Assembly: GCA_014384545.1 (NCBI GenBank)
Contig: JACNFQ010000071.1
Location: 9,567-30,685, forward strand
Length of the DNA stretch: 21,119 nt
Reading direction: 5' to 3'
Source of the DNA: a bacterium
GTDB lineage: Bacteria; UBP7; UBA6624
The number at the start of each line of letters is the position of its first letter. Positions within the stretch are counted from its first letter, which is position 1. This document shows positions 1 to 8,472 of the stretch, piece by piece. The position numbers and the translations under genes are program-made. The notes under the pieces are model-generated. The model worked only from the letters and a program-made list of their open reading frames with translations. It did no database searches and was not told the DNA's origin.

Positions 1-74
1 GCGCAAAACATGGGAGGAAACGCGGGTAAAGAATAAAGTGTGTACCCACCATTCGAGGGGTAACCACTCCAAAG

Positions 75-179
75 TCAAGCTGCACTCAACCCATCCATCC
101 GCGGGGTATGGAATGAACCCTCTCGACCCGTCATGCCTTGAACGATGACTCTGGTTCCTTCATTGAGATAGATACTCAT
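75..179 (-). pseudogene. sucD: Succinyl-CoA synthetase alpha subunit, broken 5' fragment
   Basis: The first 27 or so codons (MSIYLNEGTRVIVQGMTGRE, then GSFHTPRM) match the N-terminus of succinyl-CoA synthetase alpha, the CoA-binding partner of SucC, which normally has about 290 residues. The ATG overlaps the sucC stop (ATGA at 176-179), the standard sucCD coupling. A TGA at 75-77 ends the frame after 34 codons. Pieces of the next conserved block may survive further on: VTPR at 53-64 in the +1 frame and a GG...LPAF stretch at 18-50 back in the original frame. That suggests several insertions or deletions. Because SucC needs SucD and the break lies at the very edge of the window, poor sequence near a contig end is as likely as true decay. 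Confidence 0.6.
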
Positions 180-1297
180 TTCCCTGCCACCGCCAAAGCA
201 GCGGCTCTGTCCATCGTCCCTGAAACCTCCAATCCCCCCGCCTCAAGTAAGGCAAGACCCTCTTTGGCACGCGTACCTGTCAACCTAATCGTTAAGGGCA
301 CCGATAACGGCTGTTCTGCTATCGCTGCCAACAACCCCCTAGCGACTTCATCACCACGCGTAATCCCTCCAAAAACATTCACCAAAATCGACCGTATCTT
401 GGGGTTCCCCCTCAACAGGGCTAGTGCATTCTTTACGGTCTTAGCCTGAGCCCCACCACCGATGTCAAGAAAATTAGCTGGCTCGCCACCAGCAGCCTTT
501 ACAGCATCCATCGTTGCCATCACCAACCCTGCGCCATTCCCAATAATCCCCACGTCACCATCCAAGGGCACAAAAGTGAATCCATTTTCACGTGCTAGAG
601 CTTCTTCAGCACTCTCTTTCTGACTCTGCATCTCACCAAATTCTGCCTGCCGAAAGAGAGCGGCATCATCCACCGAGACTTTGGCGTCTAAAACAACGAC
701 ATCCCCTTCTTTTGTAGAAACAAGAGGATTAATCTCAATCAAAGTCAAGTCCTTATCTACCAACAATCCCCAAGATGAACAGAGTACGGCTACGACATCA
801 ACGACGAATCGCCGATCCAAACCCGCCCGACGAACGATATCCTCCGCGATCAAGGGTGTTAATCCTTCTTTAGGATTCAAAGGGAACCGAATCACTTTTT
901 CCGGTGTGGCCTCAGCGACCAACTCAATATCAACACCCCCTTCGGTAGAGAAGATGACAGAATAGGTGCGTTCTGCCCGGTCAAAGACGATTGAAAAATA
1001 CCACTCTTGGTCAATCGCAACCCCAGGAGAAACCAAGACCTCTTCAACGAAATGCCCCTTGATGTCCATACCTAAGATATCTTCGGCGTGCTTTCTTGCT
1101 TCGCACGATCTCTTTGCCAACTTAACCCCCCCCGCTTTCCCTCGCCCCCCTGTTAGAACTTGAGCTTTAACGACGACGACACCCTGCTCTCGAGCATACG
1201 CCTCGACCTCGTCGGGTGACGATGTAACGAGTCCCTGTGAAACAAGGGGCATGCGCGTCGCCAACAACCTCTTCCCTTCGTACTCCTTTAGATCCAT
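176..1297 (-). CDS. sucC: Succinyl-CoA synthetase beta subunit
   Basis: 373 residues, slightly shorter than the usual 385-390. It is the ATP-grasp subunit that binds nucleotide and, with SucD, converts succinyl-CoA to succinate with substrate-level phosphorylation in the TCA cycle (cytoplasm). Family marks seen are the N-terminal LKEYEGKRLL, the nucleotide-binding VVVKAQVLTGGRGKAGGVKL near residues 41-60, EGGVDIE, the metal-binding LIEINPLV and DAKVSVDDAALFRQ. The C-terminal part has GNGAGLVMATMD, a GGGA loop and NVFGGITRGDEVA. The ATG follows the icd stop codon with no gap, and its own TGA overlaps the sucD ATG, so it lies in the tyrS-icd-sucC-sucD run. No strong Shine-Dalgarno is visible, so translation is probably coupled to icd. 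Confidence 0.95.
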   Translation of the reverse strand: MDLKEYEGKRLLATRMPLVSQGLVTSSPDEVEAYAREQGVVVVKAQVLTGGRGKAGGVKLAKRSCEARKHAEDILGMDIKGHFVEEVLVSPGVAIDQEWYFSIVFDRAERTYSVIFSTEGGVDIELVAEATPEKVIRFPLNPKEGLTPLIAEDIVRRAGLDRRFVVDVVAVLCSSWGLLVDKDLTLIEINPLVSTKEGDVVVLDAKVSVDDAALFRQAEFGEMQSQKESAEEALARENGFTFVPLDGDVGIIGNGAGLVMATMDAVKAAGGEPANFLDIGGGAQAKTVKNALALLRGNPKIRSILVNVFGGITRGDEVARGLLAAIAEQPLSVPLTIRLTGTRAKEGLALLEAGGLEVSGTMDRAAALAVAGK

Positions 1298-2518
1298 CTA
1301 CATCGATTCCAATACAGCATCGCCAAACCCTGAGCAACTCGTTTCCTCAACCCCCTCCATCAATCGGGCAAAGTCATAAGTCACTTTCTGGGCACAAATA
1401 GCACCCTCTACTCCCTTCACGACCCTATCTGCTGCCTCTCCCCATCCCAAATGACGCAACATCAAAGCACCAGAAAGGATTACACTCCCCGGGTTCACTT
1501 TATCAAGCCCTGCATATTTTGGCGCTGTACCATGGGTCGCTTCAAAGATGGCGACACCCGTGTCATCGTTGATGTTCCCCCCAGGTGCAATCCCAATTCC
1601 CCCAACCTGCGCTGCCAAAGCGTCCGAGATGTAATCTCCATTGAGATTCAGGGTCGCAATGACGTCATACTCGGTAGGCCGAGTCAATATCTGCTGAAGG
1701 AATGCATCCGCAATCACATCCTTGACCACCTGACCATTATGAAGAGTCATCCAAGGTCCTCCATCTAAGGGCTTGGCGCCCCATTGGGACGCCGTCTCGT
1801 AACCCCAATCCCTAAAGGCACCCTCGGTATACTTCATGATATTCCCCTTATGAACAAGTGTCAAACTCTCTCGCCCCTCTCTCTCCAAATACCGCAGTGA
1901 GGAACGAACCAGCCTCTCTGTCCCCTCCCTACTGACGGGCTTAAGACCTAGTCCACAAGACTCAGGAAAGCGAATCTTTGCGTATTTTTCGGGGAAAGAC
2001 GCACGCAACCACTCCAAAAGAGCTTTGGCTTCGTCACTTCCCTCCAAGAACTCAATCCCTGCATAAATGTCCTCTGTATTTTCCCTAAAAATAACCATAT
2101 CTACTTTCTCGGGCGACTTTACGGGGCTTGGGACACCCTTGAACCATCGAACAGGTCGGAGACAAACGAAGAGATCTAACAACTGCCTCAACGCAACATT
2201 CAACGAACGAATCCCTCCACCTACAGGTGTCGTCAATGGACCCTTTATGCCTACCAAATGGGTACGGAACGCTTCCACCGTTTCCTCTGGTAACCATTGC
2301 CCCGTTTCCCTAAATGCCTTCTCTCCAGCCAAGACTTCAACCCACTCAATTCGTCGGCTTCCCCCATAGGCAGATGCCACAGCACCATCTAGTACCCTAG
2401 ATGCTGAAGCCCAAATATCAGGTCCGATTCCATCCCCTTCAATATAAGGAATCAAGGGGTGACTGGGCACATCAAGACCACCCTCCCCCAAACGAATTTT
2501 CTGTCCAGAGTTGTTCAC
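1298..2518 (-). CDS. icd: Isocitrate dehydrogenase, NADP-dependent type
   Basis: 406 residues, close to the 416 of E. coli Icd. It oxidatively decarboxylates isocitrate to 2-oxoglutarate in the cytoplasm. Motifs in order are [12 protein letters not shown] (24-35), the substrate loop [13 protein letters not shown] (100-112) with the serine that is phosphorylated in E. coli, [14 protein letters not shown] (144-157), [13 protein letters not shown] (223-235) and HGTAPKYAG (329-337). The Lys-Tyr pair after HGTAP is the one that binds the 2'-phosphate of NADP in E. coli, so NADP use is likely. The start is GTG at 2516-2518, overlapping the tyrS TGA (GTGA), with GGAGG at 2523-2527 four bases upstream. 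The stop directly abuts the sucC ATG, grouping two adjacent TCA steps with sucD. Confidence 0.95.
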   Translation of the reverse strand: MNNSGQKIRLGEGGLDVPSHPLIPYIEGDGIGPDIWASASRVLDGAVASAYGGSRRIEWVEVLAGEKAFRETGQWLPEETVEAFRTHLVGIKGPLTTPVGGGIRSLNVALRQLLDLFVCLRPVRWFKGVPSPVKSPEKVDMVIFRENTEDIYAGIEFLEGSDEAKALLEWLRASFPEKYAKIRFPESCGLGLKPVSREGTERLVRSSLRYLEREGRESLTLVHKGNIMKYTEGAFRDWGYETASQWGAKPLDGGPWMTLHNGQVVKDVIADAFLQQILTRPTEYDVIATLNLNGDYISDALAAQVGGIGIAPGGNINDDTGVAIFEATHGTAPKYAGLDKVNPGSVILSGALMLRHLGWGEAADRVVKGVEGAICAQKVTYDFARLMEGVEETSCSGFGDAVLESM

Positions 2519-3696
2519 AAAACCTCCAAATCAAACCAATCTCTCTTCCCCACACGCAAGACCGTCTTTAGCCCAGACTCTACCAAGAACTGGGGTTTAC
2601 TGACTCTCTCATCCCCCACCCTAACACCCCCATCAAGAATCCGTCTCTTTGCCAGACCTCTTGAAGAAAAGAGTCCACTAGCCATCAAAAGATCAAGCAA
2701 AGTAATAGAACCTTGCACCTTTAGACTTGGAAGCTGGTCGGGAACTTCCCCCTCGCTTACAGTCTTCGTAAAAAATGCCGATGCACGCTCCGCTTCCAAG
2801 ACCCCGTGGAACGAAGAGACAACTTCAGACGCCATCTCTCTCTTACCCTCCATGGGGTGTCTTGCCAAGACCTCTCTAATCTCCTTGCTCGTGAGGTCGG
2901 TCAACAATCGCAAGTAGTCTCCCACAGGTTCATCGGGCAGGGACATGAGCCCACCAAACATCTCTTCAGCAGGGGCAAGCAGTGGAATCTCATTCCCAAA
3001 GGACTTGCTCATCTTCTTCTTCCCATCTAATCCCACCAAGAGGGGGACAAGTAGGACAACTTCGGGTCTAAGACCTGCTTCTTTCATCGCATCTCTTGTT
3101 GTCATAAAGTTCGGGCGTTGGTCTCTACCTCCCATCTCGATATCCGGAGCCAATACGACCGAATCATGTGCCTGAAAAAGAGGGTAGAGAAGTTCGTGCA
3201 ATCGAATCGGCTCCCCCCTAGATAGGCGTCCACGGAACCCTGCCCGTTCTAGGAGACGATTCAATGAACGATTCCCTGCCAATCGAAGAACTTCTCGGGC
3301 GGTCAATGCTCCTAACCACTCTCCATTGTTAGAGAACTGCGTCCTTTTCTCATCTAAGATAAGTAAGACTTGCTCCTTATACCGTTCCGTATTCGTTTCT
3401 ACTTGTTCCGCTGTCAATGGAGGCCGCGTCTTATCTCTTCCCGAGGGATCACCTATCAGAGCTGTAAACCCACCCACCACCAAGAGCACCTTGTGACCCT
3501 TATCTTGGAAACGGCGCAGAATGCGGAGAAAGACGGCGTGTCCTAGGTGGATTTCGGGGCTTGTGGGGTCAACGCCCACCTTGAGAGTAAGGGGGCGATT
3601 CTCTGAAAAGAGAGCGTCCAGTTCATCTCGTGAAATCACCTCCTCAACACCCCGTAGCAAGGGATACTTTTTCAAGAACGAAGCGTGGTCATTCAC
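2515..3696 (-). CDS. tyrS: Tyrosyl-tRNA synthetase
   Basis: 393 residues. A class I aminoacyl-tRNA synthetase that charges tRNA-Tyr. It has the HIGH-type signature HLGH at 50-53 inside [19 protein letters not shown], then [11 protein letters not shown] (82-92), the tyrosine-site region around [12 protein letters not shown] (185-196), KMSKS at 228-232 and a C-terminal S4-like RNA-binding domain from about 335 ([20 protein letters not shown]). Two adenylation motifs and the S4 domain make the assignment secure. The only plausible start is GTG at 3694-3696, just 30 bp from the divergent penicillin-binding-protein gene. TATTCT at 3699-3704 sits too close to that GTG to be an obvious -10 box. It is the first gene of the run that continues into icd, sucC and sucD, an unusual partner for TCA genes. 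Confidence 0.95.
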   Translation of the reverse strand: MNDHASFLKKYPLLRGVEEVISRDELDALFSENRPLTLKVGVDPTSPEIHLGHAVFLRILRRFQDKGHKVLLVVGGFTALIGDPSGRDKTRPPLTAEQVETNTERYKEQVLLILDEKRTQFSNNGEWLGALTAREVLRLAGNRSLNRLLERAGFRGRLSRGEPIRLHELLYPLFQAHDSVVLAPDIEMGGRDQRPNFMTTRDAMKEAGLRPEVVLLVPLLVGLDGKKKMSKSFGNEIPLLAPAEEMFGGLMSLPDEPVGDYLRLLTDLTSKEIREVLARHPMEGKREMASEVVSSFHGVLEAERASAFFTKTVSEGEVPDQLPSLKVQGSITLLDLLMASGLFSSRGLAKRRILDGGVRVGDERVSKPQFLVESGLKTVLRVGKRDWFDLEVL

Positions 3697-3726
3697 GGAG
3701 AATATGGGGTATCCTTGCTTTTCGTC

Positions 3727-5787
3727 ATGGAAAGAAGGGAGATTCTAAACCGAGGGTCGGTCATCAAGACCCTCGCCCGAATGATACTGGGAGGGATGAT
3801 GGGGTGGGTTCTCTTTCAGTCAATCGCTTCCCGCCAAGCTGTCCCTAACCTCCTGCTATCCCACCTAGAGCCCCCTTCTATTCGGCTCTTGGCATCGGAC
3901 GATACGCCCTTGACGATTGAAGGAGGAGGTGGACGGTTTCGCTTTGCTGACGCTTTCACAGGAGACCCCTCCATTGATACGCACCGTTCCACAACGCTCT
4001 CCCTCCTAGTCTCATCCCTTCTTGCAGCAGAAGACCACCGTTTCTTTGAGCATAGAGGAGTCGATGGGGCAGGCTTGGGCAGAGCAATCCTGACAAACAT
4101 AGATAGACGAAGTATGGTTCAAGGGGGTAGCACCCTGACCCAACAAGTGGCACGAACCGCCTTCCACTCTGCGATTGGGTCTGAGGATAGCCTGAGAAGA
4201 AAAGCTCGAGAAGCGTTCGTTGCTCTGAGGCTTGAACGAACTCTCTCCAAGGAGGAGATTCTTGAAGCGTGGTTGACTTGGGTGCCCCTTAGCCCCTTTG
4301 AACCAGGCATTCTGAGTGCTTCCCAACGCCTATACTCTCGCCCCCCTTGGCTCTTGGAACTTCCCCACCTTGCTCTCTTGTCTGGATTGGCAGCTGCACC
4401 TTCTTTGTGGGATCCGCTACGCCACCCTAAAGAAGCTCTTGAACGCCGCAACCGCGTTCTTGACCGCATGGTTGAACTCCGTTTCATCTCCCCCTCTCAA
4501 GGAAAAGACGCAAAGTTGAGAGGACTGGAACTCTCTCCACCGCCCCACCCGATCGCTTCTTCTCACTTTCTTGAGACGATAAGAGAAATCACGATTGATG
4601 ATGACCTCAATCTAGAAGTCGTAACGACTCTAAATCCCCTCTTCCAAAAAGCAGCTTGGGAAGCTATTTGCGTAGCAACTTGGTGGGCGAAAGCAGAGTC
4701 TGAAATCCCTACTTTAGAGGGGGTTGCTCTCGTATCTATTGATCCCCGAACCGGTGACCTCCTCGCTTATGCTCCCCACAACAACTTCCAAGACATGGAC
4801 TTCCCAAAAGAGGGAGAAGAGATACCCGGCGGAGAAACTGACTGTCTAGATGCTCATCTGCGCCCTCTTGGGGGAGGCTTCGATTTTGGGCGTGCCACCC
4901 GATCCCCAGGCTCAGCTGTCAAACCCTTCATTCTGGCTGCAGGGATGGAAGCAGGTCTCCTCAATCCTCATGACCCCGTCTTTGATGGCCCGACTTCCTT
5001 TTGGAATGAAGAAGATTCTTCTCTTTACCAACCCAAGAATGCGGATGGTTATTTGGGATTGGTGGGATGGACCGAAGCATTGGCAAGTTCCAGCAATGTC
5101 GTCGCTGTCACATGGGCAGACCAAGTAGGAACGCGTGCTTTGACGGAGAGTTGGTCACAACTGGGATTTGAAGAAGAGTGGGGACCATGGCTTTCCAGTG
5201 CCTTGGGAACGACGCCTGCAACCCTTTTAGAGATGGTCTCTGGATTTGCCACGATTGCAGGAGATGGGATTCGCCATCCCCCTCGCTGGGTTCTCTCTAT
5301 TGAAAGGGAGGGGAGCGTCCAATCTCTTCCCCTCGTCCAAGAGCGTGTTCTCTTGCCTGAGACTTCGCGCACCCTCGTTTCCCTATTGGGACAGGCTCTC
5401 CCTGAGGGAACGGGCTTTAGGGCTGTTCAATGTGATGTAGGTCTACCCTCCATCGCAGGACCCTGTCTTGAAGATTGGATGCCTCCTTGGGTTGCTGGGC
5501 CAGGTTCCCCCCCAGTCCTCTTTGGGAAAACGGGGACGAGTCAAGCGAACAGGGATGGGTGGTTTATCGGTTGTATTCCCTCCTTATGCACGGGCATTTG
5601 GATGGGCACTAAAGAAGCAGGGGGGGGGCTTGTAGGTGGGAACCTACCTGCTCTCGCTTTTAATCTCTACATGCGTCGTATCGCCCATCTCCTTGACTGG
5701 GTCGTTTTTCCCCCCCCTCCCCCCTCTCTATCTTTGGGTTCACTGGGGCTCAATGAAAGAAAAGAGTCGGAGAATATTCTGCCCTAG
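3727..5787 (+). CDS. Class A penicillin-binding protein, PBP1C-like
   Basis: 686 residues from the ATG at 3727. An envelope enzyme that polymerises lipid II (glycosyltransferase) and cross-links peptides (transpeptidase). Residues 18-33 are hydrophobic and form a signal anchor. The GT51 domain has AAEDHRFFEHRGVD (E102 is the expected catalytic acid), QGGSTLTQQVART (132-144) and SKEEILEAWL. The transpeptidase domain has all three motifs: SAVK (S396, K399), SSN (455-457) and KTGTS (601-605). It ends soon after, with no added C-terminal domain, so PBP1A versus PBP1C is uncertain. The reading frame is open further upstream (GTG at 3685), but that would overlap tyrS. A possible -10 box, TATCCT (3710-3715), ends 11 nt before the ATG. 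Unusual runs of 9 G (5620-5628) and 8 C (5710-5717) lie near the 3' end. Confidence 0.9.
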   Translation: MERREILNRGSVIKTLARMILGGMMGWVLFQSIASRQAVPNLLLSHLEPPSIRLLASDDTPLTIEGGGGRFRFADAFTGDPSIDTHRSTTLSLLVSSLLAAEDHRFFEHRGVDGAGLGRAILTNIDRRSMVQGGSTLTQQVARTAFHSAIGSEDSLRRKAREAFVALRLERTLSKEEILEAWLTWVPLSPFEPGILSASQRLYSRPPWLLELPHLALLSGLAAAPSLWDPLRHPKEALERRNRVLDRMVELRFISPSQGKDAKLRGLELSPPPHPIASSHFLETIREITIDDDLNLEVVTTLNPLFQKAAWEAICVATWWAKAESEIPTLEGVALVSIDPRTGDLLAYAPHNNFQDMDFPKEGEEIPGGETDCLDAHLRPLGGGFDFGRATRSPGSAVKPFILAAGMEAGLLNPHDPVFDGPTSFWNEEDSSLYQPKNADGYLGLVGWTEALASSSNVVAVTWADQVGTRALTESWSQLGFEEEWGPWLSSALGTTPATLLEMVSGFATIAGDGIRHPPRWVLSIEREGSVQSLPLVQERVLLPETSRTLVSLLGQALPEGTGFRAVQCDVGLPSIAGPCLEDWMPPWVAGPGSPPVLFGKTGTSQANRDGWFIGCIPSLCTGIWMGTKEAGGGLVGGNLPALAFNLYMRRIAHLLDWVVFPPPPPSLSLGSLGLNERKESENILP

Positions 5788-5796
5788 AATCCACCT
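5785..5796 (+). promoter_or_regulatory. Candidate leaderless promoter of mrp (-10 box TAGAAT)
   Basis: TAGAAT at 5785-5790 ends 6 nt before the mrp ATG, so a start site about 7 nt downstream would fall on the A of the ATG. The TAG of this box is also the stop codon of the upstream penicillin-binding-protein gene. No Shine-Dalgarno is seen. The call rests on the same arrangement recurring at five other genes here. No TTGACA-like -35 element is evident. Confidence 0.55.
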
Positions 5797-6654
5797 ATGC
5801 CCTCGAACAAGAGTCGTGAGAACCCCCCCAAAAAGGGGGGCGTTTCAAAGGTGGGCGTATCCCTTTTGGTCGGCTCGGGGAAAGGGGGGGTAGGGAAATC
5901 TACCCTCTCTGCGAACCTCGCGTTGGCTCTCCTTCGAGAAGGGCTTTCTGTGGGGCTCCTCGATGGTGATTTATACGGACCAAGCCAGTCCCATCTTTTC
6001 AATCTCCCTGATGGCGCAAAGGGCACAAAAGAAGGGGGTATCCTTCCTCACCAAGCATTCGGTCTGGAGATCGTCTCGTTGGGGTCGATCGTTGAGAAAG
6101 AGAAGGCGTTGCTTTGGCGTGGTCCGGTACTACATCGAGCTCTTGAGCAACTCGTCACCGATGTCATTTGGGGGGAACTAGATGTCCTGATTGCCGATTT
6201 GCCCCCTGGAACAGGGGATACGCTACTCAGTCTCCACCAACTCCTTAGACCCGCAGGGGCGATTCTTGTGACAACCCCCCAGGAAACGGCTCTCTTGGAC
6301 GCCCGCCGAGCCTGGAGTGCTTTTCGTAAACTAGGGTGCAACGTTCTTGGAGTGGTCAATAATATGTCGGGGACACTTTGTCCCCATTGCGGCGAAACCT
6401 ACCCTCTATTTCCCTCTGCCATTTCCTCGTTCCTTTCTTCCACAGGCTTGCGGCTCCTCGGAGAGATTCCTTTCCAACCAGAAGTCGCTCTGTGGGCTGA
6501 ATCTGGGCAACCTATACTCGCTACCGACTCCATTGGTAACCAGGGAGAACCATGGTCCCATCTAGGAGCTACGGTGGCAAAAGAAGTTCGCTCTCTTCTG
6601 GCTAAAGGTAAGGGACTCAATAAGATTGGTGGATTGCATGTAGAGAGGAGTTAG
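5797..6654 (+). CDS. mrp: Mrp/ApbC-type Fe-S cluster carrier P-loop ATPase
   Basis: 285 residues. A cytoplasmic MinD/ParA-fold ATPase of the Mrp/ApbC/Nbp35 family, which binds and delivers iron-sulfur clusters. It has the deviant Walker A GKGGVGKST at 28-36, DGDLYGPSQSHLF soon after, the family segment ADLPPGTGDTLLSLHQL, and the cluster-binding CxxC in MSGTLCPHCGE (C195, C198). It lacks the N-terminal DUF59/MIP18-like domain that many Mrp proteins carry, so it is the short form. The ATG is 9 bases past the upstream stop. A run of 7 C, 5 A and 6 G at 5823-5840 would place a strong hairpin over codons 9-15. It converges on the SLC13-type transporter with a 9-bp gap. Confidence 0.9.
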   Translation: MPSNKSRENPPKKGGVSKVGVSLLVGSGKGGVGKSTLSANLALALLREGLSVGLLDGDLYGPSQSHLFNLPDGAKGTKEGGILPHQAFGLEIVSLGSIVEKEKALLWRGPVLHRALEQLVTDVIWGELDVLIADLPPGTGDTLLSLHQLLRPAGAILVTTPQETALLDARRAWSAFRKLGCNVLGVVNNMSGTLCPHCGETYPLFPSAISSFLSSTGLRLLGEIPFQPEVALWAESGQPILATDSIGNQGEPWSHLGATVAKEVRSLLAKGKGLNKIGGLHVERS

Positions 6655-6662
6655 CCCTCCTC
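6645..6662. terminator. Weak inverted repeat between convergent genes
   Basis: GAGGAG, a 6-nt loop (TTAGCC), then CTCCTC. It spans the mrp stop codon and the short gap before the SLC13-type gene ends, so it could act on both strands. The stem has only 6 bp and no T-run follows, so a terminator role is a weak inference from position. Confidence 0.25.
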
Positions 6663-6663
6663 G

Positions 6664-8472
6664 TTACGAAAGGGGGGTAAGGGGGTACACCTTGAGCAAA
6701 GCCCAACATGCAGCAACGCCTGTAACGACAGTCATCGGTATACCAATGCGCGCAAAATCGGCGAATGAGTACCGACCTAACGACCAAACCATCGTATTGG
6801 TCTGATACCCAATGGGCGTCGCAAACGAAGCGCTTGATGCCAAGGCAACCGCCATCGCAAAAGGAAGGGGGTTTACATCCAGAGCTGCAGCGATACTTAT
6901 TGCTAGGGGCAAGAAAGCAATAGCAGTAGCCCCATTAGACAAGAAACTCGTTAAGAGAGCGACCAAGAAGTAAACAGCAAAGAGGGAAAGAGCGGGTCCC
7001 ATCACCAAAAGGGAAGGACGGACTGCCTCAACCAGAATCGAAAAGACCCCCACATCTTCCATCACCAAGCCCCACGCCATAAAGCCAATCAACAACGCTA
7101 AAACCTGATGGTCAATCGCTTGAAAAGCCTCATCCACACGCACAGTGTTAAGGAGTATCATGCCACCCACACCTATGAGGGCAGCGAAGTGGTGAGGGAT
7201 GCCTAGGGCGACCATCCCCACAAAAAGAGAGAGAAGCGTAACCGCAACGGCTGCATGTCTTCTGCTGCCAAAACCAAAAGGCACTTTTTGAATCACCAAG
7301 AGATCGCTTCGGGGTTGGCTAAGCGCTTCCAACACATCTTTCTGGCCGTGAACCAGCAAGACATCACCTACTTGTAAGCGATAGGGTCCCATCTTCCCCG
7401 TTCGTGGTTCACTTCCATGCCTAATCGCCAAAGCTGTAATGCCAAACCGACCTCGGAACGAAAGCTCTCGTATCGTCTTTCCAATCAAATCCGAGCCGGG
7501 AACAACGAGCGCTTGCCCCAAATGGAGACCCTCTTTTTGAGCCATCTGTAGCTCCTCAGACAAGGGCACGATGGACAACCCAAACCGCCTACAAAGGTCG
7601 GGGCACGCTTCAGGTCTAACCCTTAGCATTAGCTCGTCGCCCACACCTAATATACTTCCCGCACGCGGCGCCAAATCTACCTGATGTTCGGGTGAATGAA
7701 GCTCGACGATATGAAGGTCTTCTTCTTCCCAAAGATGGGCTTCTTCAATCGTCTTCCCTGCGAGACTGCTTCCTCCATTTATTCGAACGACCACGATGAA
7801 TTGGGCAAGGGCATAATCCCTCACCAAATCCTCTCTAACTTTCTTATCGGGCAAGGAATGTCTGCCCACAAAGGCCAACCAAAGCCCTCCCGCAACAGCG
7901 ACAGCACCGCCAGGGATAAGGAATGCAAAGAGAGAGATGCGGTCGCCCGTAGCTTCAAGAAACCTCTGGGCAACCAGCAGGTTTGTTGACGTCCCAATCA
8001 ATGTCATCGTCCCCCCAAGAATGGCAGCGTACGAAATGGGGATAAGGAGTCGACTTGCCGAAATACCACTTCGCCGTGCCAACTCCAAGCCCACAGGAAT
8101 AAAGATGATAACGACTGCTGTATTGTTGATGAGAGCAGAAAGGAGAGCCAACAATAAGAAAAAGAGAATGATCCTCCCTCTCTTTCCTCGTTCTCGCCAC
8201 TCTCCCTTCCCTACCAACCAATACCCCAATTTATTCATCGCTCCTGAAACTTGGACGGCATGACCCATCACAAATAGAGCTGCGATCGTAATCACTGCCG
8301 GGTCCACAAAAAGAGAGACGAGTTTCGCTGCCGTCTCTTCTCCTCTTCCAAAAAGAATAAAAGTAAACAGGACACCCCAAAGTATCGCTCCTACCCTATC
8401 TTGTGCCACCTTACCCGATACCAAGGCAACGATCGCCAAAAGCCCCACAACAGCCACAAACCAAGGGCTCAT
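6664..8472 (-). CDS. SLC13/DASS-family transporter with two TrkA-C domains
   Basis: 602 residues of a polytopic inner-membrane transporter. The N-terminal membrane half runs to about 205 and carries NNTAV (116-120) and IGTSTNLLV (159-167). Two soluble TrkA-C (RCK-C) modules follow, at about 222-295 and 310-390, each ending in a GVGDELMLRV- or VGDVLLVHG-like strand. The C-terminal membrane half has LSNGATAIAFLP near 510 and TPIGYQTNTMVW near 552-563. SLC13 members with this layout and a GTSTN motif include sulfate permease-like and dicarboxylate carriers; the substrate cannot be read from sequence. TrkA-C domains often bind a regulatory ligand. The ATG overlaps the stop of the NYN gene (ATGA at 8469-8472), so the two are co-translated. 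Confidence 0.88.
   Translation of the reverse strand: MSPWFVAVVGLLAIVALVSGKVAQDRVGAILWGVLFTFILFGRGEETAAKLVSLFVDPAVITIAALFVMGHAVQVSGAMNKLGYWLVGKGEWRERGKRGRIILFFLLLALLSALINNTAVVIIFIPVGLELARRSGISASRLLIPISYAAILGGTMTLIGTSTNLLVAQRFLEATGDRISLFAFLIPGGAVAVAGGLWLAFVGRHSLPDKKVREDLVRDYALAQFIVVVRINGGSSLAGKTIEEAHLWEEEDLHIVELHSPEHQVDLAPRAGSILGVGDELMLRVRPEACPDLCRRFGLSIVPLSEELQMAQKEGLHLGQALVVPGSDLIGKTIRELSFRGRFGITALAIRHGSEPRTGKMGPYRLQVGDVLLVHGQKDVLEALSQPRSDLLVIQKVPFGFGSRRHAAVAVTLLSLFVGMVALGIPHHFAALIGVGGMILLNTVRVDEAFQAIDHQVLALLIGFMAWGLVMEDVGVFSILVEAVRPSLLVMGPALSLFAVYFLVALLTSFLSNGATAIAFLPLAISIAAALDVNPLPFAMAVALASSASFATPIGYQTNTMVWSLGRYSFADFARIGIPMTVVTGVAACWALLKVYPLTPLS

Noticed and set aside
3690-3726. Leaderless ATG at 3690-3692, 6 nt after TATTCT, as the tyrS start
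   Set aside because: That ATG is out of frame with tyrS and would give only a 6-codon peptide; it may be chance, so I kept the GTG at 3696 without a promoter call.
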